DNA from: Roridomyces roridus
Lineage: Eukaryota > Basidiomycota > Agaricomycetes > Agaricales > Mycenaceae
Length of the DNA: 64,000 nt
Assembly: GCA_029378245.1 (NCBI GenBank)
Contig: JARKIF010000004.1
Span: 3,410,001 to 3,474,000, forward strand
Reading direction: 5' to 3'
Shown: positions 53,488 to 63,726 of the stretch, piece by piece
Layout of the letters: each line of letters starts with the position of its first letter
How positions within the stretch are numbered: the stretch's first letter is position 1
Translations under genes and position numbers: made by a program
The notes under the pieces: generated by a model
What the model was told of the DNA's origin: nothing
Database searches by the model: none
Seen by the model: only the letters and a program-made list of their open reading frames with translations

Positions 53488-54446
53488 TCAAACTTCCACC
53501 CTCGCCGCAGTCCCCGTCGTCGCCTCCCTGTCGCTCCCCCTCTCCCTCTTCCGCTCCAAATCCACGGCCCACAACGCCGCCCCCGCCGCCGTCGTCAACA
53601 AGAAGACCATCGACAACACGGGTATCAACTGCAAAAGCAGCGTAACCATCTCAAACCACGGATACTTCCACACCCTCTTGCTCACAAACGCCGCCTGTTG
53701 ACGCGAATTCATACCTCGGAGTTTAAAGTACCGATAATGGTGGAACGGGCCTGCGCGCCTGCCGAGGGCGAGGCAGTAGAGTGGGCCGCCCGCGATTGGG
53801 ATGAATGTGAGCGGGAGGAAGAGGATGAATTCGATTGTGAGGCGGAAGGAGAAGGGGGAGTAGATGGCTGATTTTATGGGGGCGCCGAGTTGTTTGGCAG
53901 GATCATCGGCGGTGGGTATGATTATTCGGCGGTGCGCGACGAGGGTGGCGAAGCCCTCGTGGATGAGGACCTGGGTAGATGCGATCGTGAATCAGAATTA
54001 TGGCGGTGACGGACTGTGGGCGCTGATGTCTGCGACTTACTGCGTCGAATATTTTGACGAGGGTTTCATCCACAAAGAATGCTTCAAAGAGGAGGGCGAT
54101 GACAACTGCGCCTTCCCCGAGAACGAGAAACACGGCATTAAACCACGCGAGGTGGCCTTGGAATATAGCGAGCCAAGCTACTTGCGGGAGCTATGTGAAG
54201 ATGAAGAGTACAGGTAGGACGACCATGGTCAGTATGAGGCAAGGCAAGAATCGTGTCTTGACGAGTGGCCACATAAATGGGTGCATTAGGCAGAAATACA
54301 CCCCCTGGGGAAGACAGCTCAGCAGACGCGATCGCCGATGACAGGTGGAATCTGCTCACTCTGAAACGGTACCAGTAGGCGGAGGTAGCAAATACTTCCT
54401 TCGGTCTAGCCAGAAGAGCTGTCAGCTCATCGTGCGAGCGCTGCAT
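53488..54446 (-). pseudogene. Lds/Rrt8-like integral membrane protein with an in-frame TAG
   Basis: Exons 54446-54360, 54304-54041 and 53970-53488 keep one frame over 277 codons. Recognised pieces: ELTALLARPKEVF, GVYFCLMHPFMWPLVKTRFLPC, LPQVAWLAIFQG, VLGEGAVVIALLFEAFFVDETLVKIFDA, PIKSAIYSPFSFRLTIEFILFLPLTFIPIAGGPL and GRRAGPFHHYRYFKLRGM. They match the fungal EI24-like family that includes yeast Lds2/Rrt8 (lipid-droplet or spore-wall associated). A TAG at 54191-54193 falls between FIFT and LPQVAW, where relatives have an aromatic residue (Tyr in those I recall). Everything else is intact, including both introns. One base change explains the break. Downstream reinitiation would lose the first two membrane segments. 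Confidence 0.7.
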
Positions 54447-54914
54447 TGCGAAGCGTCGAATGGGACGATGATGGGAGTCGAGAGCAAAGCAGCGGGGCTT
54501 ACATCAGCGGATCACACAGCCTTTCTCTTTGCTTCCGACCACCATGACCCGTCACCAAATCCCCTTGCTCAGAACTCGCCTTGCAGATACTCATCTCGCT
54601 GGAATACTTGCTTGTCCGCGGCGCGCGAAAAACCGCCGTCGCCCCTGGAATCTACTTACTTGACGGCTCCGACATTCTTTTGGCAGTATTATGCTCAATA
54701 ACTGGAACTGGAACGCTGGCGTCGCTTTATTCCGTCCTGTCTCGTCACATCGTTGTGCTTCGACCCGATGGAAAACGAACCCGAGGCGGAGCTCCTGATG
54801 GTAAATACATCAAGGTTACCTAGTCTGTACGACTTGCGTGAAATTCTCATTCCAGAGCAATAAACAGTGACGCAGATTCAGATAAATCAGAAATATAGAA
54901 ACTAACGAAAACTT
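54447..54914. other. Intergenic, nothing recognised
   Basis: 468 bp between the Lds/Rrt8-like pseudogene's start codon and the 3' end of the SMP-30-like gene. Open frames here lack family features. Confidence 0.4.
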
Positions 54915-55850
54915 TCATACACCCTCCGCGCTAGTATCCACCGACACAAGCTGCCCTGCCTTGGTTGTGATGAACAAAGTCTCTGTCTCCAAGGCGCCCA
55001 CCCGTCCAAACGCCGCCGAACTAGGCGCATTGAGAGTCGTATTCACCACGATCCGCTCCTCATTCGTCAACGGATCAATCAACGTCAGCCCCCCGGGACT
55101 CGTTGGGAGACTCGTAGCCAACCACGCCCTCCCCTCCTCATCCAATGTAAAATCGTCAAACTCCCCTGTCCCAAGTTGTTGTACGGCTCCCCCGCTAGGC
55201 GCAACCCTCGAAAAAGTACGGCGCTGCGTGTTGGTGAAGAACAGCTCGCCGTCTCGCACGTGGAGTCCGTTGATTCCGAGGGCAGGCGCAGGACCGCTCG
55301 TCCCAATAGGTGTCATCGCTTCGTCCTGTAGGAACACACGCACGGCTCCAGTGCGCACATTCGCCTCCCAGGTCAACCCGAGGGTCGAGTCTGCGACGAG
55401 GACGACGTCGGGGTTGCCGGGCACGGCAGACAAACCGTTGGCCAGGCCGGCTTTGGGGATGCTGGCGGCCCGCGTTGCCTTTGGGGCTGCACCCACAGTG
55501 AAGTCGACCGTCCAGATGAAGACGCTTCCCGGCGCGGTGCTGAGGGATGTCACGTTGATTTCCGAGGCGACGACAGCGAAGACGTCTGGACGGATCTCCC
55601 CGATTCCGAGTAGCCCGTTGGCGTTGGGGAAGGTCACTACGTCGGTGAAGGTCGGGTTCTTGGCGGCGGGATCAAAGGTGAGGAGTGTGGGAGACGCGGT
55701 GGAAGTGATGAGTAGCTCGGAAGACGAGCGCACTGCGAGGTTTTCGAGGGCCGATCCGTCGGCGGTTTGGAAAAGCAGCTTTATGGGCAGTGGAGTGATG
55801 GCATGTGCACAAAGAGGGAGCAGAATGAAGGTCGGTGTAAGCCAAAGCAT
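54915..55850 (-). CDS. Secreted SMP-30/gluconolactonase-like beta-propeller protein
   Basis: A single open frame of 311 aa without introns. The signal peptide is MLWLTPTFILLPLCAHA. The body shows repeated propeller strands: SSELLITSTASPTLLTFDP, LLGIGEIRPDVFAVVAS, GNPDVVLVADSTLGLTWEA, INGLHVRDGELFFTNTQ, FDDFTLDEEGRAWLATS. The spacing fits a six-bladed SMP-30/strictosidine-synthase-like fold. Members hydrolyse lactones or esters using a bound divalent metal, but many fungal secreted versions are uncharacterised. Metal ligands cannot be assigned safely by eye. Intact and in a good promoter context. Confidence 0.82.
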   Translation of the reverse strand: MLWLTPTFILLPLCAHAITPLPIKLLFQTADGSALENLAVRSSSELLITSTASPTLLTFDPAAKNPTFTDVVTFPNANGLLGIGEIRPDVFAVVASEINVTSLSTAPGSVFIWTVDFTVGAAPKATRAASIPKAGLANGLSAVPGNPDVVLVADSTLGLTWEANVRTGAVRVFLQDEAMTPIGTSGPAPALGINGLHVRDGELFFTNTQRRTFSRVAPSGGAVQQLGTGEFDDFTLDEEGRAWLATSLPTSPGGLTLIDPLTNEERIVVNTTLNAPSSAAFGRVGALETETLFITTKAGQLVSVDTSAEGV

Positions 55851-55889
55851 ATCGACTGCTGTGGGTCCACTGAGTCCATCACTTCACTT

Positions 55890-55895
55890 CTTATA
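55890..55895 (-). promoter_or_regulatory. TATA-like box of the SMP-30-like gene
   Basis: TATAAG on the minus strand, 40 bp upstream of the ATG at 55850. Confidence 0.4.
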
Positions 55896-55899
55896 TGCG

Positions 55900-58059
55900 G
55901 AGGAAGCCCGATTTCTACGAATCTCGGGCGAGTTGCTTTTCGGTCGGAGTAAGTTCAGTGCTTACTTGATCGCGGGGGTGAACCGATGACCTTACTGAGC
56001 ACAATCGGCGATGACTGTAAGCATGCCGAACAGCTGGGATGACCAGTGGCGCCGGATAAGTATAGCAGTTAAGGCACCCTGGATGGTATTTCTGTTCGTA
56101 TCCGCATTGACTCGCAGAGGCACATTTGCGGGAGCGAAGGGCGGAGGCATAGGAAATTCGCCATACAATCCGTCGCCAGGCTGGAAGAGAGCACGAGATG
56201 TCGATATCGTGGAGCCTCACAGGCGCAGAGGCAACGCCATTTGGCAAAGACATCTTGAGTTGGAGTGCTGCGCAATATGTCACAGGTAGGATAGATACAC
56301 TTCATTGACGCTCGCGAGAAAGCACTCCAAGTCCACTCCAGACGACGAGTAATTGGAGGAATGGAGTAGGCGAAATAGCCTGAAGCGCTGAGACCCGATT
56401 CGAGGGCGGTTGTGCTCCAGATGTGCCAGCGGAGCTACAGGTCAAGAGGGCGTTGTAGATGTGACGAGGGATGTGAAGCCGTGACAAAAAGTGCTACAAG
56501 GGCGGTGGATGGCATCGTTCTCCGATAGGCGGAGGAGGACGGCAAGCATAACACGGTGTAAGTATCCGGTATTCGAGATCCTCTGGGCTCTCAGCGGAAT
56601 GGGACGCTCATGAGATTCAGTCACGCTGTCCTGTTTCCGAATGGTATCAATGTCGCATAGTCTCGGAGCGAACGGAAAAGGATGCAGAAGAGATTGGCAC
56701 CGTCAACGCGCAGGTACATATCCCCAAATCGTTCGGGCCAGGAGTAGAGATGAGGAAATCCTGAGATCAAGCGGGCCTCCAGAATATTCCAGTCCGTAGA
56801 CCGAGAACTGATAGAAGTTAGAGAGACTGAGGAACCTGGAAGACATGTTTGTGGATTGCGCTCGCACCATGGCGGCAGACAGCAAACAGAGAATGAGCAG
56901 GAAAATGGGAGGAAGCCAAGGCCACCATCAGCGGGAGTGGCAGCCTCGGCTCCAGACGCAACACAGGATTCCAGCGCGGAAGGGTGGGTGGGACCCTTCC
57001 GGCTTCTTCCTGTGCTGGTCAAAACTGTGAATGGTTAGCAAAGACAAGACGTGCCTTCGCTTCGCTCCGGCAGTGTCGCCGCACATGTTCAAGTTTAGAA
57101 CTGGCATCGAGATTTATTTTGCATGAGTTGATTCTAGCGATGCTACATGATAAAAGAAGGAAACGGGACTCGGGAGGTCCAATGCGGCAGAATCTCGTAG
57201 GCTCGCCTAGGATCCCGAGACGCGAGACGCGAGACGAGAGCACTCAGCAGACGTCACCACCGGGCCCAACGTTCACAGCGAGCAGGCCGTAGGTTGCGGC
57301 CATAAGTTGCCAGTGAATTCACATGAAAATGCGAGAATAATCAGGGTGGTGAGAGCTGAGAGGCTGCCAGGTAAGTACGCTGAGGCTGGTGCCATTCAGA
57401 AGCGGGCGCTGAAACAGAGGAACGACGGATGCTTGCAGCTCCGGTATTGCAGCGCGAATGTTACAGTCAGTGTTGGGATGCGATAGTTGAGATTTTGAAC
57501 ACGATGGCCGTCGTTCGAGTCGCAAAATTCTGAATACCGAGAAGATGGCTTGCGACAGTTGAGACAGGATCGAAGACAGTACGAATCTTGTGCATTGAAT
57601 TTCCGGCAGCCCCAGGGAGTAACCAATCAGCAAGATTCGGCGTCCGCAATGCATATGCCAGGTGGAGGAACCCAGTCGACACTAGAGGATCCTCGGAGCA
57701 GGAGTGATGTTCGGCACGGAGGCCGCAGGAGGAAGGGGGCAGAGGGAAAGAACGGTGGGTGGATATGGAGTTCAGGGAGGGTTTATATGAGCGGCAGGCA
57801 TACATCGTCACGGCGAGGGCTGAACCCCCGAGAGGGTCCATTGCGGTAACACTGCTGTAGAAAGCTGTTGAGGGCCGCAGAACGCGCGTTCTCGCCGAGC
57901 TGATTATCAGTCAAGAACAGGCAGTAAGCTTATCATGAGGCGCGTGGACAGGGCAGAGGGAACCCAATTTGGGATGATTTTCTCAAGTTCAAGGCAACGC
58001 GCGGCGCTCGGCATGCATACTTCGTGTGTCGAGCCGGTGTTGTACAGTTTGAAATGCTG
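55900..58059. other. Long region without a supported gene
   Basis: About 2.2 kb. Several open frames on the minus strand (for example around 56620-57020 and 57470-57840) show neither conserved motifs nor a splice chain. A CGAGACG triplication lies at about 57217-57237. I see nothing else. Confidence 0.45.
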
Positions 58060-58231
58060 TTACGGCGCGGCATTGATCTGGAAAAAGAAGCGGCTTTCGT
58101 GGGAGAAGTTCATGAAAGAGCTGTGGAGAAGGCACTGGGTCGACGGTAGGATGAGAGAGGGAAACAAAAAGAGAATGCACAAATGGGGAAGCACAATCAG
58201 TGATGGAGCCATAATCTTAAAGAACGGATAA
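58060..58231 (+). pseudogene. Gene fragment shared with 63.4-63.6 kb
   Basis: The frame reads FMKELWRRHWVDGRMREGNKK, then MHKWGS and DGAIILKNG before a stop. A diverged, inverted copy at 63390-63560 has HWLPRQMRERNKR and GAIILKNG. The two are pieces of the same repeated gene or element; neither is complete. Confidence 0.5.
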
Positions 58232-58649
58232 TAAGTAAAGGTTAGTATGTTAGTAGATCTGCAATAATACATGTTGAATATGCAAGTAATTAATAAAAGG
58301 GTGGGCAGGGTGGGCAAAAAGAACGGCGCCGCCGAGGGCGACGATGCCAGCTGGCAGGGTGCGAGGCGGCTCGAGACAAGAGAGGCAACGTAACCAGGGG
58401 TTGGTGACGGTTGCTGATCCACAAACTCGGTTTTGTGGAGCACTCGTGCCTCACACTCCGTCAAACCATCAAATGGTCAAGATCAGGAGTGTCACACGCG
58501 TGACGATAGCAATCCCGATTCCCTTGATCTCGTTCTCACCATGCTTCCTCTCATACGGCGCGCAGAAGTCGGCGAGACCTTCGCACTGACATGCGGCGCC
58601 CCTCTACGCCTTCCCATCGACCCAAGCTACCCATATCCGGAGAGCATCC

Positions 58650-59228
58650 GAGGGACTGGGAGCAAGGTCCATGGACCGGTCTACTAGACCATCGGGTAGA
58701 CCATTCGGCTAGACCTGGTCTATATCAACCCATCACCCGCCCATAGACCTCGCCGTGGACCTCCTCCTGATTTTATCAGCGTGACCGCACGCTTCTCGCG
58801 TAAACCTGGTGGTGGACCTGCTGTATTACTATTTGTGACGTGATATAGACCTGATCGGCGCTTTAATCACGCTTGCCGTCTCAATGCCGTCGCCCGCTTT
58901 GAACGGCCCCTGGCGCAGTCGAGTCGTAGTTGAGAGGGCAGGCCATTGGAGAGATTCTTGTGGCGGTAACAGGTGTGGCGGCATCATCAAGAAAAATCAG
59001 TAGGGCGGGGTCCAACTTGTACTTATAGTGCCAAGTAGCGTGTGGACAGGTCCATGATCAGGTCCATGATGGATGATGAGTGATGCTTGTGACAAACTGA
59101 TGGAGGTCTACTCACAGGTCCATCCACAGGTCTATCGCCGGCGAGGGCTACCGCACCCGATCAGAGGTCCACCATCAGAGGTCTACGGTCTACGGTCTAC
59201 GGTCCATAGCCCTGTCCCCCAGTCCCTC
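58650..59228. mobile_element. 579-bp MITE-like element with GGTCTA/TAGACC subterminal repeats
   Basis: The ends are GAGGGACTGGG at 58650-58660 and its inverse CCCAGTCCCTC at 59218-59228. Both subterminal zones (58665-58860 and 59040-59210) are crowded with GGTCTA, GGTCCA and their complements, including three tandem GGTCTACG units at about 59180-59203. No coding sequence. It ends 57 bp before the ATG at 59286. Confidence 0.65.
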
Positions 59229-59285
59229 CGACGCTCTGCATATCCGCGCACAACGCCCAGCAAACCTAGACCACGCATTCTCCCG

Positions 59286-60122
59286 ATGACGACGATGGCT
59301 CCACAGGCTGGCGAGGAGAGCAATACCGGCTGTGGGACGACTATACACACTGGCGCTATGCCTACCCGTGACAAGCGGGTGTGGTTAGCCTCTGGGGAAG
59401 TCGTGACTCGCGCCGTGGTGCTCCTGCCACCCGAGTATTTCACTGAGCGCCAACAAGTGCGATTGGACGCTATTCCGAGGATTTCTGAATGTGGGTGTAT
59501 GACGGTGGGCGTTGGTTGTGGCATCTGGTGCGTCTGTCGTCCAATCTTGCTGCAGGAAGAAGAATTGACTAGGAATGCCTGCAGTGGGAATGCCCTTGGC
59601 TCCCTCACCACGCGCTGCGAGCAGCATTTCACTTCAGGGTCGTTGAAGTATCCCACAGTCTACAACTTCCTCCCAGACAGCGTCTCTCCACCTCTCCCTC
59701 TCGCACCGCGTATCAAGCGTGTGGAACGAGCCTCTGAGATTCTTGCTGCTGCTGCATCGGAGCTCCCTTGTCCTACTGAAGCCGCCATCCGCAGTCCAGC
59801 CCCCGCCTCATCCAGCGCCTCAACAACACCACGCCGACGCTTGTCTTTCACCGCCATCTTCGCCGATTGGGACAACGTGCCACGTCTACCCTCCCCGACT
59901 CCCTCCGAAAGGCGCGCCGAGTACGAAGCGATGCAGGACCAAATCGATAGCGAGGAGGCGTACGAGGAGCAACAGCGACAGGCTGCCATAGCTCGATTAA
60001 CCAATGCGCAGAAGGAGGCGCCGACCACGCAGGAAGTGTTGAGGAAGAAGATGACGCGCGCGGTCGGCGTATACGCACATTTGAAGCGTAGGAAGGACGG
60101 GATGAGTGATTTTGAGCGGTGA
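59286..60122 (+). CDS. Conserved agaricomycete protein of unknown function
   Basis: Exons 59286-59527 and 59585-60122 give 259 aa. The 57-nt intron has no stop, but removal restores the compact Cys-rich segment ISECGCMTVGVGCGI-CGNALGSLTTRC, likely metal binding. Before it lie TRDKRVWLASGEVVTRAVVLLPPEYF. The C-terminal half is disordered, then helical and charged. I recall this domain order from many mushroom genomes but know no function. The open frame extends upstream to 59073, but that part lies inside the adjacent MITE, so I start at ATG 59286. The MITE probably supplies or disturbs the promoter. Confidence 0.65.
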   Translation: MTTMAPQAGEESNTGCGTTIHTGAMPTRDKRVWLASGEVVTRAVVLLPPEYFTERQQVRLDAIPRISECGCMTVGVGCGIWCVCRPILLQEEELTRNACSGNALGSLTTRCEQHFTSGSLKYPTVYNFLPDSVSPPLPLAPRIKRVERASEILAAAASELPCPTEAAIRSPAPASSSASTTPRRRLSFTAIFADWDNVPRLPSPTPSERRAEYEAMQDQIDSEEAYEEQQRQAAIARLTNAQKEAPTTQEVLRKKMTRAVGVYAHLKRRKDGMSDFER

Positions 60123-60221
60123 GTTGGATGGTAAGTCTCTGGTTACGGATTCGTTCATTAGAAGTGGCTGATTTTTGTCCCAGCGCCAACATATAGAGTC
60201 ATGGACTTTGAATTTCACTAA

Positions 60222-60330
60222 CACAGGGGGCAAACCCCGTGGCATTTTACCACGGGGCATCCACACGGCCTACGTCACGGCGTTTGACACGGCGTTTGAC
60301 AGGGCATTTAACATGAGTCCGGCCCGGTTA
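60222..60330 (+). mobile_element. Single CACTA-type terminus
   Basis: TAA then CACAGGGGGCAAA at 60219-60234, the same terminus and the same flanking trinucleotide as the 47.3-kb MITE. It is followed by subterminal GGC(A/G)TTT repeats. No opposite terminus was found downstream, so the element is truncated or very diverged. Confidence 0.55.
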
Positions 60331-61129
60331 TACGGACCGACTCGTAAGAGCTGTACGAGATCGTCGAGACGGATCACCCATCAATCTGTCACTCTCTGAC
60401 CTGTACCACCACCGTCGCCTCTCCCTCGTCCTCCACGCTCAACAACGACTCCCGTTAACGCTCCCCTCGTGCAACAGCCCGTTCACATCTATCCTTTGCT
60501 TGGCCATCCGCACCAAACTCCCAACCACTGTGAGTTGCAAAGGGCTCGGGCTTCTCTGCTGGACTGGGGTTGAGGATGTACGGGTTGAGGATGTAGAGAC
60601 GGGTCTGCTGGACATATTGGGCACTCGGTGAGCAACTTTACATTGCCTTGGTGTCCCTGCTTACTTGTCTAGCTATCTTGTACATATTGTGTGTAGTGAC
60701 CAAAACCACACTTGTTTCTTGCCTTTCCCGCCCTGGTATTTAATTTTTTTTGAGCTTCCCTGTCGTGCCCGACTCTTCTCTATGCTCATCTACACTGGAA
60801 ATCGGTGTTCCTGTCTCACACTCTCCACAGCCGTCTACCTGTCTTTCGGCGGCAGGCACCGGATATAAGGAACAAGTCAACATTACCTTCTCAGATCCCT
60901 TGGCCCCCGAATATTTATTACTGCGGCTGGCGCAGGGTTCAAATGGTGAACGTGAACGGCGCAATCTCGGACCGTGACGCCGCGCGGCAACGTGCCTGAA
61001 CGAAACACGATGTACGTGCATCTTACCTAAGCCTCCGGTTCCCTTTGTCTTCCACTTTCATTCCGTCTCCTGGTCTCAGAGGCCCACAGACCCATTCTTC
61101 GACTCTAATTTGACTACTACTTCACCACT
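60331..61129. other. Intergenic, nothing recognised
   Basis: No gene supported beyond the possible remainder of the CACTA-type element. Confidence 0.4.
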
Positions 61130-62340
61130 ATGCCCCCAAAGCGCAAGTCTAGCAACAACAATGTCACCTTGAAGACCAAGAAAGCCCGCAGCAAGTTTAC
61201 GCGGGGAACAACATCTGTGCCTGCTAGTGGCTCTGGTGCTGGGGGTGGAGGGGCTGCCAGTGGGTCTCCAGGTGCGGCCAGCGGGAGCGCAGGTGCTCCT
61301 ACTGGAGCGGCAGGTGCTAGTGGCGCCACGGCGGGTGCGAGTGGCACGGCAGGTGCGAATAGTGCAGCTCCAGGCACGGGGAGCGGAGCCGCTGGGGCTC
61401 CCGCTGCAGCGAACGCGGACCCGAAACCCCAGAATCCTCGTCGCAAGCAGCATGGTATTGCACCGGATAATGTTCCCGAATCCGCAAAGGCAACTCGGGT
61501 GCGTGATAAGAACTTTCTGCTCCCGCACGAAACTGACAAAACCTAGCGCGCATTTCAACGCCACATTCGCATGGCTTGCGGCCTCTTCACTGCCAACGCC
61601 GTTCTGACGCCAGCGGATGATTTCATCGACCACTACGACAAGTGGTTCGATGGCGACGATGATATGGAGGCGCATGTGAGGAGCCTTGTCGATGTGGCAC
61701 GGCAGCCAAATGCAGACACATTGAAGCGCGCCAAACGGCTCCTCAAGGAGGCGAAGGTTGTCGCTGACGGCGACGGTGCAGCGGGCGAATACGGCAATAT
61801 TGCACGTGATATTGCTGAAATCCCAGCTGAGCACATTTCTTTTTTTTACAGAGCGGTCTCAAAGGCGGGACTCAAAACATTCCATCCAGATGTCTTTGGT
61901 CCTCTCCAATCGACATACAATGTTCTTCATCGCCATATCGCTGTTTCAACCTTCGGCAATATCGCTCAATGGCACGGGTTCAGCGCACTCGAAGTATCAG
62001 TCGATGTTGCCACCGACTATCACCTCATCTCGGAGATGTATGACAATTTTGTCTATGGCACGATCAAGGCAAACAGCCACAAGGAGTACAACACACCTGG
62101 GAGCCTCGCCCTGGCCCATAAAGTGGGGAGTGCGGCCAAGCGCCGTGGTCGGGTAATGTCCAATTTTGTCACGCCATACTTTTTTCTTCTACTAATGTTG
62201 AATCATGACAGCGTTCAGATAAACGTTACAAGAAGGCCAAGGAACTCGGCTACACGGCCAAACAGTTTTTTTGTGTTTTGTTAAGATCCAGGTGGTTAAC
62301 GGACTTCTACGCGACTCTTAGTATTTCGGCAACATGTTGC
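61130..62340 (+). pseudogene. Agaricomycete repeat-family protein split by an in-frame TAG
   Basis: It starts MPPKRKSSNNNVTLKTKKA, then a Gly/Ala/Ser-rich linker, then ATRVRDKNFLLPHETDKT and TAG at 61544-61546. The same frame resumes immediately with RAFQRHIRMACGLFTANAVL, LTPADDFIDHYDKWF, HISFFYRAVSKAGLKTFHPDVFG, TYNVLHRHIAVSTF and ISEMYDNFVYGTIK. A 3' intron (GTAATG donor at about 62154, acceptor at about 62212) joins to RSDKRYKKAKELGYTAKQFF, after which similarity to relatives stops. The order matches a widespread mushroom family of unknown function. The stop and the truncated tail make it a probable pseudogene. Confidence 0.6.
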
Positions 62341-62399
62341 TAAGGAAATCGTAAGGAAGCGTTTGTGAGAAGATCTCAAGTCCAGTCGGAACATTTTCT

Positions 62400-62900
62400 T
62401 AGTTCCGTGACAAGCGAGAAACGGCACCCTCGGCTACCCAAATGGGTTGACAGGCTGTCACTGATAGTGAAACCCCTCTGCTGTCCCCCCCAATGACAAA
62501 ACACGTGACTTTTTCATTACCTAATCAGAAGGTTGCATGTTCAACCCCGGCTGCAGCAACATTTTTTAAACTGAACTTGTACAACTGAAGCCACCTGGCT
62601 TAACCTGACAGGTGTTCACTGCTGACACTGTTTCTAACTGCCACTCACTGCTGATACTGATCCTAACCGCCCATTCACTGTGGATTCTGAGTTCTTCATT
62701 CACAGCTGAGGCCACGTGGGGGGAACAGGGATGTAGAGTACACACACAGTCCTAAACTAACCTAACCTAACCTGCGTCTAACCGCCAATTCACGGTGGGA
62801 TCTGAGTTCTTCAACCAAAAAAAAAAGAAAAAAGAAATGGCAACCAAAAGGGTTGAACTACCTTCATATGTGCCATTTTCCTGGGGATCATATCTACAGC
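62400..62900 (+). repeat. SINE-like or tRNA-derived repeat with CTAACC runs
   Basis: AGGTTGCATGTTCAACCCCGG at about 62530 is a good pol III B-box. It is followed by two copies of CTAAC(C)GCC-TTCAC-GTGG-TCTGAGTTCTTC (about 62665-62700 and 62775-62815), a CTAACC run and an A-rich tail at 62817-62840. This fits a tRNA-derived retroposon. Confidence 0.4.
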
Positions 62901-63389
62901 TCTGGGCTACCTCTGCATCTATTCTCAACATCTTGGCACAGATATATCTGGGAAACTATTGATCCCGGCTGTAATCTCTCCTTCAATTGAGTTCTTGACC
63001 TTGTCTGCTTTCCTCCTTGGTAAATTCTCCTTTGAATGCTATTCATCTGCTGACCAGAGTAATTGTTGCAGGGTTTCGTGGATTGCAGATGAAATCACCT
63101 ACTGCAATTCCACGTAAAACATCTGGCCATAAGCGCCCGGAAACAAAGATGTATCAGATTAACTGTCCTTGGACTGTTTTCAAAGCCTCAACAGCTCAGT
63201 GAGTTTATGATTTATTCAACTCACTTGATTTTCCAACCATTACTCCCAGAGACAGCATCCACAGACACCATACAGGATGTTTTGGACCAATTGCGCCGTC
63301 GACACCTGATTGGTGACATGTCCCGTGTAAAGCATCAGATAATCTTTCCAGCCTACAAGTACTCTGCCCTACAGCTCACACATTATCCG

Positions 63390-63560
63390 TTTTTTAAGAT
63401 TATGGCTCCTTTTTGTTTGGTCTTTGATTCTTCTGTCCCCATTTATGCGAAGCTCCTTTTATTTCTCTCTCTCATCTGGCGTGGTAACCAATGGTCTCTC
63501 TCGAGATCTATGTTCATTTTTCTCATGAAGAACCGCGACTCAACAGCATTTCAACAGCAC
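63390..63560 (-). pseudogene. Inverted, diverged copy of the 58.1-kb gene fragment
   Basis: On the minus strand it carries MRERNKR and GAIILKNG in the same order as 58060-58231, with internal stops. The two nucleotide sequences share GGAGCCATAATCTTAAA(A/G)AACGGATAAT. Confidence 0.5.
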
Positions 63561-63726
63561 TTTAGTCCACCTGCTGCCGGCTTGAGGCAACGTATACCTG
63601 CCGGGAGCTGTAATGTTCACCTTGATCTCACAGCAATCATCCCGAATTCGTTCCCTGGGCTCAATTGACCAGCCTCATGTTATTCAACAGCCTTTGAACT
63701 ACTCCGTGGACCCCCGGTGGAACTTC

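Noticed and set aside
59073..59285. N-terminal extension of the 59.3-kb gene
   Set aside because: It lies largely within the GGTCTA-array element and encodes its repeat, so it is unlikely to be native coding sequence.
62752..62774. CTAACC run resembling a telomeric repeat
   Set aside because: The unit is not TTAGGG/CCCTAA, it is short, and it lies inside SINE-like DNA.
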